Positions 12,752-25,500 are shown, counted from the first letter of the stretch. The stretch: DNA of 64,000 nucleotides from Lateolabrax maculatus (GCA_031216445.1 CM062205.1:20353501-20417500), one strand, 5' to 3'. The notes: generated by a model from the letters alone, not told the origin. Numbers and translations are program-made.

Positions 12752-15700
12752 ATGAGGACGAGTGAGTTTGACTCCTCATCTGAAGAGGAGGAGGTGGGAC
12801 AGGAGCAGCTGACTCCCTTCCACATCTCCTGGTAAGTTTCGGCAGTTCTCCTTTTGTCTTGAGCTACCAGAAAGTGATTTCTGTCGGGGTGGTGTAATAA
12901 ATGTTTATTCTGAGGAGTCCGTCTGTTTTAAACAAGCATCGCTGTTGTTTATGTTTATCATATTTTGATTGCCTTTAAGGTTACCTCTGTCCATAGTGGA
13001 GTGCTCGCAGTTTCTTGGGATATGTGCACTACCAGGTAAAGTCTTAGTTTATAATGTTATGTATCTTTGCATGTTACTGTTTCTCTTCATTGTAAGGTAT
13101 TTGTGCAACTGATGTTAAAAAAATGTTTCCTTCGTCTGACTTCAGGTTGCAAATACAAAGATATCCGCAGGAGCCTGGAGAGAGATGTTGGTAAGACGAC
13201 CTTAATCCTCACTGGTGCTCGAATAAAATACTCAGGAATATATTAACACTTTCATTCTACCTTTTATGAAATACGTCATAACAGTATATTTGGGGAATGT
13301 AGTGTGTGAGTGATATATATCCGACCATGAAGTAATTTGTTGCTGTTCAGTGAAAAACAGATATTAAAATTCCAGTTAGTATCTTTTATCATCTGGTTGA
13401 AGGCTGGTTGAATTTCTTTTAATTATTTAATAGTTTGGTTTATAAAATGTCAGAAAATAGAGAAAAATTTAAATTTCTCACAATTTCCTAATGACCAATG
13501 TTTTGCTTGAAAATTGATTATAACACTTGATTGATCAAAGCAATTACCAAAATGGTTGCTGAGAAAAATTGAAAAGGCTGCATCTTTAAAGAAATAAATT
13601 TTAAGAACAAACATTCTGACCTGATCGCAGCTGTTTGTAAGTTTTGTTTCCCCTTTCGTTAACAGAGGAGCTCCAGAACCAGGGGGTGCAGGAAGTGTTT
13701 GTTTTCTGCACCAGAGGAGAACTCAACAAGTACAGAGTTCCCTCCCTGCTGGAAGTCTACCGGCAGCGAGGCTTCACAGTTCACCACATGCCCTTCCCAG
13801 ACGGAGACGCCCCTGAGCTGGAGCTGTGCTGCCAGATCCTCAAGGAGCTGCATGTGGGCCTCGAGAACAACAGGAGGACTGTAATCCAGTAAGTGAACTG
13901 ATGCTTTACACTGAGATCAGAATAAAAGTTCAGCGTTAAAGAAACTGCACATGAAGATAACCTTCTCATTGCGTAGAGTATTTAACATTTCCCAGTTTAC
14001 CCTCCTCTTTGTTCTGGATAAAAATGGTACAGGAAGTGGCTTCCACACTCCAAGTGTGTTTGAGTTATTTGACCTGACGGTCTCAGGCTGCTGTCAAAAG
14101 AGGATATGCGAGTTCTCATGTTAAGTAAAGCAGTATTATAAAGACAGTGGGTTTTGTTTTCCTGGAATGTCAATACTGCTACAATTACTTAACTTTTGAT
14201 GATTGTCGTTTTTTGTCTTTTTTTGTTGTCGTTTTTTTTGTTTATAGTGTCTTTTGTTGTTTATAGTGTCGTTTTTTGTTGTGTTTGTGTCTTTTTTTTG
14301 TCATTTTTGTTGTTTATAGTGTCGTTTTTTGTTGTTTATAATGTCGTTTTTGTTGTCGTTTTTTGTTGTTTATAGTGTCGTTTTTGTTGTCGTTTTTGTT
14401 GTTTATAGTGTCGCTTTTTGTTTTTGTCGTTTGTTTTGTCGTTTTTGTTGTTTATAGTGTCGTTTTTTGTTTTTGTCGTTTGTTTTGTCGTTTTTGTTGT
14501 TTATAGTGTCGTTTTTGTTGTTGTTTGTCTTTTTTTGTCCTTTATAGTGTAGTGTAGTGTAGTGTATAAGGTACAAAAAAACGACAAAAAGCGACAAAAA
14601 ACAACAAAAATTATGCTATAAAGGACAAAAAACGACAAAAACAACAAAAAGCTACAAAAAACGACAAAAATGACGCTATAAAGGAGAAAAAACGACTTAA
14701 AACGACAAAAAGCGACAAAAAACAACAACAACGACGCTATAAGGTACAAAAAACAACAAAAAGCGACAAAAAACGACAAAAACGACGCTATAAGGTACAA
14801 AAAAACGACAAAAAACGACAAAAACAACGCTATAAAGGAGAAAAAAGGACAAAAAGCAACAAAAACGACGCTATAAGGTACAAAAAAACGACAAAAAGCG
14901 ACAAAAAACAACAAAAACGACGCTATAAAGGACAAAAAATGACAAAAAGCGACAAAAAGCTACAAAAAACGACAAAAATGACGCTATAAAGGAGAAAAAA
15001 CGACAAAAAGCGACAAAAAACGACAAAAACGACGCTATAAAGGAGAAAAAAACGACAAAAAGCGACAAAAAACAACAAAAACGACGCTATAAGGTACAAA
15101 AAACGACAAAAAACAAGAAAAACGACACTAAGGGACAAAAAAAACGACAAACAACAACAAAAACGCCACTATAAGGGACAAAAAACCGACAAAAACAACA
15201 AAAAGGCCACTATAAGGTACAAAAAAACGACAAAAAGCAACAAAAAACAACAAAAACGACGCTATAAAGGACAAAAAACGACAAAAAGCGACAAAAAACG
15301 ACAAAAATGACGCTATAAAGGAGAAAAAAGCGACAAAAAGCAACAAAAAACAACAAAAACGACGCTATAAGGTACAAAAAACGACAAAAAGCGACAAAAA
15401 ACAACAAAAACGACGCTATAAAGGACAAAAAACGACAAAAACAACAAAAAGCGACAAAAAACGACAAAAATGACGCTCTAAAGGAGAAAAAAACGACTAA
15501 AAACGACAAAAAGGCCACTATAAGGGACAAAAAACGACAAAAAACAACAAAAACGACGCTATAAGGTACAAAAAAACGACAAAAAGCGACAAAAAACGAC
15601 AAAAACGACGCTATAAGGTACAAAAAACAACAAAAAGCGACAAAAAACGACAAAAACAACGCTATAAACGACAAAAAACGACAAAAAACAACAAAAGGCC

Positions 15701-18700
15701 ACTATAAGGGACAAAAAACAACAAAAACGCCACTATAAGGGAGAAAAAAACAACAAAAAGCAACAAAAAACAACAAAAACGACGCTATAAGGTACAAAAA
15801 AACGACAAAAAACGACAAAAACGACAAAAACAACGCTATAAAGGAGAAAAAAGGACAAAAAATGACAAAAAGCAACAAAAAACAACAAAAACGACGCTAT
15901 AAGGTACAAAAAAACGACAAAAAACAACAAAAACGACGCTATAAAGGACAAAAAACGACAAAAAACGACAAAAACACGACAAAAAGCGTCAAAAACGCCA
16001 CTATAAGGGAGAAAAAAACGACAAAAAGCGACAAAAAACGACAAAAACGACGCTATAAACGACAAAAAACGACAAAAAACAACAAAAACAAACGACAAAA
16101 AACAACAAAAACGACACTGTAAGAGACAAAAAACGACAAAAAACAACATAAACAACAACAAAAACGACACTATAAGGAACAAAAAACGACAAAAAGCGAC
16201 CAAAAACAACAATAACGCCACTATAAGGGACAAAAAACGACAAAAAACAACAAAAACGCCACTATAAGGGAGAAAAAAACGACAAAAAGCGACAAAAAAC
16301 AACAACAACGACGCTATAAGGTACAAAAAAACAACAAAAAGCGACAAAAACAACGCTATAAAGGAGAAAAAAGGACAAAAAACGACAAAAAGCAACAAAA
16401 AACAACAAAAACGACGCTATAAGGTACAAAAAAACGACAAAAAGCGACAAAAAGCTACAAAAACCGACAAAAATGACGCTATAAAGGAGAAAAACGACAA
16501 AAAGCGACAAAAAACAACAAAAACGCCACTATAAGGGACAAAAAACCGACAAAAAACAACAAAAAGGCCACTATAAGGTACAAAAAACGACAAAAACGCC
16601 ACTATAAGGGAGAAAAAAGCGACAAAAAACAACAACGACGCTATAAGGTACAAAAAAACGACAAAAAGCGACAAAAAACGACAAAAAACGACAAAAACGA
16701 CGCTATAAGGTACAAAAAAACGACAAAAAGCGACAAAAAACAACAAAAACGACGCTATAAAGGAGAAAAAACGACAAAAGGCGACAAAAATCGACAAAAA
16801 CGACGCTATAAAGAAGAAAAAAGCGACAAAAAGCAACAAAAAACAACAAACGACGCTATAAGTTACAAAAAAACGACAAAAAGCGACAAAAAACAACAAA
16901 AATTACGCTATAAAGGACAAAAAACGACAAAAACAACAAAAAGCTACAAAAAACGACAAAAATGACGCTATAAAGGAGAAAAAAACAACGAAAAATGACA
17001 CTATAAACGACAAAAAACAACAAAAACGACGCTATAAGGTACAAAAATATGACAAAAAACGACACTAAGGGACAAAAAAACGACAAAAACCGACAAAAAA
17101 CGACAAAAACGCCACTATAAGGGACAAAAAAACGACAAAAAACGACAAAAAACAACAAAAACACCACTATAAGGGACAAAAAATATGACAAAAAATGACA
17201 AAAAACAATAAAAAACAACAAAACACAACAAAAAAACAACAAAAACGAAAAAAAAGACAAAAAACGACACTATAAGGGACAAAAAATGTTGTTTTTGTCG
17301 TTTTTTGTCATTTTTGTTGTTTTGTCTTTTTTTTGTCGTTTTTGTTGTTTTATGTCGTTTATAATGTTGTTTTTGTTGTTTTTTGTCACTTTTTGTTGTT
17401 ATTTGTCGTTTTTTTGTCCCTTATAGTGTCGTTTTTGTTGTTTTTGTCGTTTTTTCTCCCTTAAAGTGTTGTTTTTGTTGTTTTTTGTTGTTTTTTTCTC
17501 CCTTATAGTGTCGTTTTTCTTGTTTTTTTGTTGTTTTTTGTCATTTTTTTGTCCTTTTATAGTGTCGTTTTTTGTCATATTTTTGTCGTTTTTGTTGTTC
17601 TTTGTCACTTGTAGTGTCAGTTTTTGTCCTTTTTGGTCGTTTATAGTGTCGTTTTTGTTTGTTGTTGTTTTTAGTCATTTTTTTGGCTTTTATTGTGTCT
17701 TTTTTTGTCGTATTTGTCGTTTTTTGTAGTTTATAGTGTTTTCTGTCGTATTGTCGTTGTTTTTGTTGTTTATAGTGTAGTTTTTGTTGTTTTTTGTTGT
17801 TTATAGTGTTGTTTTTGCTGGTTTTTGTCATTTTTTTGTCGTTTTTTTGTTATTTTTTGTCATTTTTGGTCGTTTATAGTGTCTTTTTTGTCGTTTTTTT
17901 GTCCTTTATAATGCTGTTTTTATTGTTTTTGTCGTTTTTTGTTGTTTATAGCGTCGTTTTTGTATTTTCTTTGTTTTTTATAGTGTCGTTTTTCGTTGTT
18001 TTTTGTCGTTTATAGTGTTGTTTTTTTTGTTTTTTGTCGTCTTTTGTCTTTTTAAGTGTCGTTTTTGTTGTTTGTCGTTTTTTGTCATTTTTGGTCTTTC
18101 ATATTTTCATGTGTAAACCAGAAAGTCTTGTACATATTTCATACATTCTCAGTTTTCTTCAGCTTTTAACTCCCATTCATAATATTTAATATTTTCCCAT
18201 TTTTCTTAGTAATTCATACTCCCTCCAGCTGCTTCAAGCTAGTTCAAGCCAGCAATCCAGTTTAGCGTCAGCCCTTGAGCAGTCAGCATTCACACTGCAA
18301 TTTCTTCAGAAATTGCCTTTTCTAGTTACCCTTAATTTACTGTTCACATTTTTTCTTTCTTGTGCTCTATTATATGAAAAATAAATGTACAATACATAGA
18401 TTAAACAACAGAACACCCCTCATACAGCATTTCAAAACTAGTTGAGAGAGGGTTGATGAGTAACAAACAAATTTAACATGTTTACACGAACAGAAAGAGG
18501 ATTCATGAAATAGAAAGTAATCAATGTTTACTTGACAAGTTATCATCCTTTGATTGGGTTTATTGCAGCAAGTTTCTTGTTTTAATCAGATAAATCAGTA
18601 TGTCACTTTAACCAAAAAAAAACGTTTTTTTGACAAGAAACACCACATTTTTAGCAAAGTACGAGAAGGTTTTGTGATATGACTACAAAAAAGGATCTTA

Positions 18701-20517
18701 TAACAAGAAAAGTTTCTTGTAAATTTGAAAAAAATATTTGCCCAGATTCTGTTGTATGAAATACTTTTCACGTTTTAATGAGAAACTGAGTAAATATGGT
18801 GGAAGCAATACTCAGATCGAAATGTGTTTAACATGAAGCTTTTTTTATTCTAATTAAGCTCTTAGTCTAATCATCACTGGAGTGAAAGGCCCCATGTAAA
18901 CAAAGCCACTAACAGCAGCCTCAACAGAGCAGAGCAGTAAGAGGAAAGTCGCTGGTTCATGTGTCACCCTGTAAAACCAGGACATGTAAAATCAGCTGAA
19001 AGCCCTTGAGAGGCCCCTGAATCCCCAAGTGAGCTGATAAAACTGCTCTCCAGGCAACAGGAAGAGACTGGTTGTATTGGACTCGCCTAATGTATGAGTG
19101 TGTTTAATGTAAATATTAGGCAGGGTTTTTCTACCCAACCCAAGCATGCAAACCCATATCCTTCCCTGGTTGAGAATAGGTTAAAAATATCGATGCTGTC
19201 CTACTTTCTGTGACAGATACACCATTTGTATTTTTAAATATTTGAAGTATTTTTAAACCTTTGAAGAGCCAGACAGCCCTAGAGAACCAGAGTACACCAA
19301 ACCACAAAGACATCTATTTTCTGTAACAGTTATTCTCAGGATACCTCATTACATAACTGAACAATTCTCTTTCATTTGATGGGATTTTGCTCTCTTTTTC
19401 CTCCCCCTTCAGCTGTTACGGAGGCCTGGGACGCTCTGCATTAAGTAAATATGTTTTACTTATCCTTTTACTTTGAAAGTTGCCCTTCGTTCTTTGTGTC
19501 ATGTAATTTATCAAGTCAACCGAGATCAACGTGTTTTTTCTTATATTTGATTGTCTACTTATGTCATTTTATGATAAGTTTGACCTTTTTCTTAAACTAC
19601 TCATTTTATGTCACTCTTCTGATCACACGGCTGACTCATATTTCTGCCGTTCAGTCGCTGCCTGTCTGCTGCTTCGCCTCTCTGTAACTATGACGGCAAA
19701 CAAAGCAATCGAAATCCTCAGGGAGCTCAGAGGAGGAGGAGCAATACAAACGGTGAAGGTGAGATGTTACTTTTTTTTCCTACAGCTTTTACATGTTAAC
19801 CTCATTAAACATGAGCATACATGCTGACCATTTTCCACTTCACGTCATAAGTGTTGAGTTTGTTTTCACTTATTTCATTATGTGATAAAAAAAAATCACT
19901 GTGCAGACTCAAAACATGCTTGAGATATTTTACTTAAATTTTCTTCTGCCAATGTTTCACTATTGTTGAGTGATATAGAAGTTGTAACCAGGGACTATTT
20001 TGAAAGATCTTCTTAATAAATGTGGTCTGCCGTCAAAGTGAAATGACTCCCGATCGTCCATTGGATAACCAGCCATTGCAGTTAGTTTTATTATTAGCAT
20101 ATTGGTGGATATTTATCATCAGATCTTTAGATTCTCAAAAATCAATATTGCTGTTAGTTTAAAAAAAAAATCAGAATTGGTCAGGCTCTCATCAGTATGA
20201 CCATGCACCGATAGAGTAACTTTTAATTAAATTGTAAACATGTAAGTGACAATATTGCAACCATTGTGAAATGTCTTCATTTGCATTTACGAGTATGGTC
20301 CTTTTTTTTAATGGTTTTGTAATTTGTTTGAAAAGTGTGTTTTCTGCTTTGTGAATTATTGCTTTGCCATAGCTTTTTGCTTATAAACAAAGATGTTAAT
20401 CAACCACTTCATTTTACTTTTCCGTAGCAATACAACTTCCTCCATGAGTTTCGGGAAAGATACGCAGCCTACCAGGAGAGCAGAGAGGATTCCACAGAGC
20501 GTTCAGTTTCTCGGTGA
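12752..20517 (+). CDS. cdkn3: Cyclin-dependent kinase inhibitor 3 (KAP phosphatase)
   Basis: This dual-specificity phosphatase removes the activating T-loop phosphate of CDK2 when cyclin is absent. Coding exons: 12752-12831, 12980-13035, 13146-13190, 13666-13888, 19413-19444, 19655-19758, 20428-20517 (TGA at 20515-20517), all GT-AG and in phase, giving 209 residues (human 212). The N-terminus MRTSEFDSSSEEEE resembles human residues from TSEFDSS onward; no earlier ATG occurs in exon 1, so the start is in exon 2. Conserved blocks include CSQFLGICALPGCKYKD, FVFCTRGELNKYRVPSLLE and the phosphatase loop HCYGGLGRSAL, with Cys136 as nucleophile and Arg142. The codon for His135 is split by the 5.5-kb intron carrying the satellite. 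The second cysteine of the human loop (HCYGGLGRSC) is alanine here. The C-terminus ends RSVSR. Confidence 0.95.
13400..13575 (+). repeat. Dispersed repeat family A, degraded copy
   Basis: Contains ggtttataaaatgtcagaaa, then a reduced version of the family body and gcttgaaaattgatt. It matches parts of the copies near 26.3 and 41.3 kb. I recognise this as a very common short interspersed repeat of percomorph genomes but cannot name the family with certainty. Confidence 0.55.
14201..18100. repeat. 3.9-kb strand-switching tandem satellite with phased A-tracts, in cdkn3 intron 5
   Basis: A nested tandem repeat. The basic step is a 10-mer such as CGACAAAAAA or CAACAAAAAC, repeated 2-5 times, then a header GACGCTATAAGG. 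Larger units come in lengths of about 42, 51 and 61 bp, differing by one 10-mer. The strand of the A-runs switches twice: T-rich at 14201-14540, A-rich from about 14563 to 17286, T-rich again from 17287 to about 18100. The left switch carries a short (tagtg)n block; the right one is abrupt. I do not recognise a named family. Hydrophobic minus-strand frames inside it are low-complexity readings of TTT/GTC repeats, not genes. Confidence 0.95.
14541..14570 (+). repeat. Head-to-head junction of the satellite with a TAGTG short repeat
   Basis: The left array ends with cctttatag and the right begins tataaggtac, two opposite-facing copies of the same header. They are separated by about four copies of tagtg (14544-14563). 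This is an inversion point within the satellite. Confidence 0.85.
18101..19412 (+). other. Remaining part of cdkn3 intron 5
   Basis: About 1.3 kb of AT-rich unique-looking sequence between the satellite and the catalytic-loop exon. It ends in the polypyrimidine tract and acceptor at 19395-19412. No exon, RNA gene or recognisable repeat was seen. Confidence 0.6.
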
Positions 20518-20670
20518 TCACTGCCCATCTCTTCAAATCATGAGCCATGAAAATATTGATCTCTTCAAAGTGATTTTTCCCTGATTGTGTGTGATCTATT
20601 TGTATTCTCTGATGATTGCACTTTAACAGAATACTCTAATATATTGCTTTTTTCATCCTCATTATAATCA

Positions 20671-20676
20671 AATAAA
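20671..20676 (+). terminator. cdkn3: Polyadenylation signal of cdkn3
   Basis: AATAAA about 155 bases after the stop codon, followed by TG-rich sequence (gctgaggtgttattt). This would give a short 3'UTR. Confidence 0.65.
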
Positions 20677-20984
20677 TACTTGATGAGGAAATCCTGCTGA
20701 GGTGTTATTTAAGTTTAAAATGTGTTTAAAATAATGGTTTTAAATGTTGAGGGTTAACTGAGAAAAGTTCTCCTGCTGTATCCAAACTTGGATATATTTA
20801 ACTGGACAGGAGCTTTTCAGAACAAATTTTAACTTTAACTAGAACTGTCTTGTTTGTGCAGTGCTACCAGAGAACTGGGGTCATACAAGTAATTTAAAAT
20901 TTAATTGTGTTTTGAAGTCTTGTGCCTATGCATCCCACACGAAATGGGATCATGATGTTAATAAGATAAAACAAAAAAAACCTC

Positions 20985-21150
20985 AACCTCATGGTGGCGC
21001 TACAGGAAAAGTCGGGATCACTGAAGTCATGTGGCCACATCATCTGGGAACCATAAATGTCTGTACCAAACTTCATGGCAACCCATCCAATAGTTGACGG
21101 GATATTTCTGTCTGGACCAAAGTGGTGGACTGACATCTGCTAATAAAAAC
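20985..21150 (+). repeat. Dispersed repeat family B, copy 1
   Basis: Contains catggtggcgctacaggaaa, then aaatgtctgtaccaaacttc, catccaatag and gaccaaagtggtggactgac. Diverged copies occur near 31.65 kb on the same strand and near 55.9 kb on the opposite strand. It is a frequent teleost interspersed repeat that I cannot name reliably. It lies between the 3' ends of cdkn3 and cnih1. Confidence 0.7.
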
Positions 21151-21239
21151 GTGTTTTTTGCTGGCACAAAAAGTCATATTTCCTTTAAAGGTATGGAGTT
21201 AAAACAACATTCCAGTCCATAATAACAGAGTGGGATAGT

Positions 21240-22597
21240 TTTATTCAGATTCAAATAAATTCAAGTTGTCATTTCCTTGATGTGACAGGATGGGATCTAA
21301 TACAAAAAATTGAATTTTATCTGTGACAAATGATCATCCCCTTCCCTGATAAATTTACACATTTGAAAATGGCAATAAATACTTTAGTATTTATGAAAAA
21401 TGTTGTCTAATGGCGTCGACTCTAAAAAACAAAAACAAAATCACTTTCCAGATTTGATTCTAGAAATGACCCGACACTGCGAAGAGTACTTGATATCCAG
21501 GAGACATAAAAAGTCAAATTATAACCATTGCATAAATAAACACTGGAGTTCCTAACGCTGTGGAATATTTGATGTTGAAATGAACAAAATGCACGAAGAC
21601 AAAAACGTTTAAAGGAATTTCAAAAGGTACATTCAACAGTATGGCACATCAGCGGTTTCCTAACGAAGCTCAAATGCAGAAAGCAGAACAACAAAGTACT
21701 GTTGCTTCCTAATGCTGAATATATTATTGAACTGTTGAGTCTACCTTTTAGTTTATCAATAGCTGCGAGGGCGATGCTACAGAAATACAGGTCACATACA
21801 CGTTGCTGTCTACTCTGGATTCACACTTAAGAAAACAGGGATTACATGATTTGAATGTGATGATAAATAGGTCTGAAGTATGGAAACAATACCTCAGTTT
21901 GAAAAATGATGTTGTGACAACCAGACTATGATTGTCCCTGTGCAACGTTTCACTAAGTGATAATAACCCATGCACTTCAGTCCTCACTCTACCTCCATGT
22001 CCCAAAATGTTCATTTTAAAGACCTTGTATCTGTGGCAAAGAACAGAAGTCTAGTTTGCACTTTGCCATTTGTTTTAGTGATGATAATGAATCACGTGGC
22101 AGGTATAAAGTAGCCGTTAAAGCCCAGAATCTAATTCACAGAAAAAGCGAATGCAGTTCAGCACACAGCTCAGATTCTCACAGATAATGCACACCTGAAA
22201 ATATCTACCTAATCTGTAAACACTCAAAAGTTGGGAACCAAGATGAAAAAAATTTTTATTTAAATCCCAAGCATCAAAAATCACCACACCATTAAAAAGA
22301 AAGAAAAAAAAGAAAGAAAAAAAAAACTTGTCCATTCAGGTTTGTCCTCATTTTCCATAAAATTTAAACTATAGTGCTATGAGAGGAGCGCTGCGACCAA
22401 GATATTCTCTTAAAACGAGCTAAATGTTTCCGAAATGACACTCTGCACTGTGTGTGGGGGGGTCGAGAGTTCGTCCGCTTGAAATGGCGTCTTGTGTTGC
22501 TGAACGGTGGTCTTCAGCCGGTCCAGTGTTCCAGCACTAAGATCATAGTGTCTGGTCGTCTACTGTACATGCAGGTCCTTTTCCTTCATCGTCCGGT
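21240..22597 (-). other. cnih1: Likely 3'UTR of cnih1
   Basis: Non-coding, AT-rich sequence after the cnih1 stop. Plus-strand TTTATT at 21240-21245 reads as AATAAA on the minus strand and is a candidate transcript end. An A/G-rich run (minus-strand pyrimidine tract) lies at 22295-22327. Confidence 0.45.
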
Positions 22598-25500
22598 TTA
22601 AGAGCTCACCAGAACATAAATCATCCTGGTAGAAATAAATGAGAAAGTTAAAATACCATAAATGTTTTGCAATAATATCACAAACCACCATGATTTTACA
22701 TCTTCTCCGGTTTTATTAAAGAGGAAATTGCTCCCTAAAATACAGCTAAAGTTAAAGTGGCTGTATTTTATGATAGATAAAATTCCTGTTCAAATTCAAC
22801 TCTTCAACTTCTCAACCATAACAGGGACGCTCACAACAAAGACACAAGGCAGAAAAATGATCCTGTACCCGTAGAGATAGTAGAAGAATGACAGGAGGTA
22901 GAAAGCCAGTTTGCACCAGCCTTCTTTTTGACAGAACGCCAGGATGTCTGCATTCATGATGGTTGTTGGGTCGTAGAGTCCTGGACAGCTCATCACAGGT
23001 CTGCTCATATACCTGCGTCGCAGTAAAAAAAAAGTTGTGCGTTAAGTCAGATTATAATGCACTTTGTGCAAGTGTTGTGACAAGCAGGAGCATCAGGGTG
23101 TCAGGCAATACAGACTTAATGATACTGAATTTTATTGATAGACCAACACTATAATGAGTAGACAATGGACTCCTTTAGGTGAGACACCCACCTCCAGACA
23201 TGATAAGCCAGCAGTGGTAAGTTGAGACAGAGGGTGAGCCACTCAGCCGCACAGAAGAACATCACGCAGAAGAAGAAATGGATGAGATACTCAGGGAGCA
23301 CCAGCTGAAAAGAGCAAAATTTGAAGAAATGTCAGAATCCACACATAGTGAACAGTCAGTCCAACTCCCTTGTTCTCCTTAGCCTTTATGCTGATTTACA
23401 GTCAGTAATATACAGACAAATTCTTTAACTGTCCACACAAAATACTTAATTACCAAGTGTCACATGGAATAAATGTAGTGACTTGTAATAAGTTCAAGCT
23501 CACTGGCCGGAAGACAATACAGTATGAAAGGCAATGAGGCCTTTTTAAAAAGAGAAAGCTGAGCTATTTAAAGAGCCAGACATCTTAAAACTGCAGTCAG
23601 CTCCACAGAGAGTCAAAGACAAGAGTGAAATGCAAATCAGCTGCAGTGAGATGCTTATTTTAACAATGCATTTTATATTTACATATGCTCTTACATTTCA
23701 GGCCCAGCTTGATGTTACTACACATTATTATGTGTGCAGAAAAATGTCAGTGAGCTATAGGTAAAATACACGAACAGTGCCTTATCATGCACTGATCTGA
23801 CACAATGTGTGACAAACAGGGTGAAAAATCAGACCTGCCACCTGCAAATTTGACTGATTTTGAGTCACTAAATGTTCATCGCCCAAACTGAGGGACAAAG
23901 ACCGGACTTGGCTGGCTTAAACTCCCACAGTGAGGCTTATGAATTACCTTCAGATGTCCTCTGTCTAATGTGGCAAAACAATGAGCAAGGCAAAATGTGT
24001 GTGACTGTTTTTAGCCATGCAACCAAATCATGTATCACATTTAGCCTTTACCTCTGACTACAGCTGTCGTAAATCATGTGAGTTGCTGGTAAAATTTAGA
24101 AATCTTCTAGACACTGTTGCAAGTGGATAGAAAAGGTTAATTTCCCACCCTGGTTATATGTCATGCATCATCAAGTCTGACCACAAGTAACAGGGGCTCT
24201 TGAGAATATTTGCACATCTCAACATCAACATCTTCTGCAGTGAAGGCAAACCTACAGATCATCCCACTTCCTGACACACTGGAGAAGGACCATGCTGTGA
24301 GCTCTAGCAGTGTTGATGCAGCAGCCTGCCTCAGGTTGACAGAGTTCGAACTGGTGCGGGGGTTCAGGGGGGCAGATGGAGGCACCACATGGAAGCCATG
24401 CATTCAAAAAGAGCAGAGGGCACAAGGGTGGGGGCAACCAACAGCCCACAGATGGAAAGGTGAGGGGCAAGTAGGAAGAGGAAGGTGCAGGGAGGGGTGG
24501 GGGGGTGGGGGGGCTATATGTGTTGAAACCCTGCACTGTGCTGCCAAATACAAAACAACTGATCACAGCACGAAAAAATGTGCCAACTGAGCTGACAATC
24601 CACACGCAAAAAGACTGGCCATGGTCAAAACTGCAGATAGTACTGTGGCGTGCATCATGGATTAGAGACGGAGGAATCTGTTCTTTTAACTAAAATAACT
24701 CCTCCTACTACTGAAATCACTAACCAATCACAGGTCCCAAATAGTGCTGAGCTGGAGAGTGTTGGGATTCTGCAGCCATCTGTTCTGAACCACAGGTGAT
24801 GTAGGTTAGAGCCAACCCTGAGCTTATGCTTCTTCTTCTTTTTTTTTTAAATATATATAAAAGCTTAGTTTGCTAATTGCTGAATCAAACTGCAGCCTCC
24901 ACCTCTTAGAAAAGAGGGATGATTATGTGATATGTATTAATAAAAGTTTCATTTAAAGCTGGAACATTAAATCAATATCCTCAAACAACAATCAAGCATC
25001 ACCCTATACCTTGATCCACAGCTGAAAGAAGCCACTATTCAAAAAGCTTTGCTACAAAACTCAACTCTCTCATCTGAATTTACATGACTACTATTAATAT
25101 TGTTATGTAAAAGCTTCGTCAGGACAGTGTATAAGCCTGGTGTCATGATACTGTTGTCTCGAACTCAAGAGTTCCAGTTTCCCGACTGTCCAAGTTTACT
25201 GGGAATTTACTGTACCAGTATCACTATTTACAAACAAAGGGTAGGTTGTAATAAAGATCATGCATGTTTTGAGCATTTGCAAGTCTTTTCAGTTAACAAC
25301 TACACTTTATCTATGATCAGTAACATTTGATATTTCATCCCAGAGAATATTGTCCACTACTGCACACTATGCCCCTATACCTCAAAATGCATCTTCACAC
25401 AGTTTAAATGAGGTATAAAAAGGTCAATAGGAAGCACAATCCATTATTTCAGTTAATGCTCATACCCTTAAAGTGGCACTTTAAAGGTCTTAAAGAATAT

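Noticed and set aside
14501..17260. Long minus-strand open frames coding hydrophobic FFV/FLS-rich proteins
   Set aside because: They are readings of the AAAAACGAC-type satellite. Overlapping frames all give the same low-complexity pattern, with no start context, domain or family match.
14201..18100. Resemblance to a CRISPR array (regular repeats)
   Set aside because: Repeats are 10 bp steps with no unique spacers, in a vertebrate intron; there are no cas genes.
24160..24605. 126-residue plus-strand and 117-residue minus-strand frames in cnih1 intron 2
   Set aside because: They overlap each other in a G-rich tract; no family resemblance and no exon-like splice context consistent with a gene.
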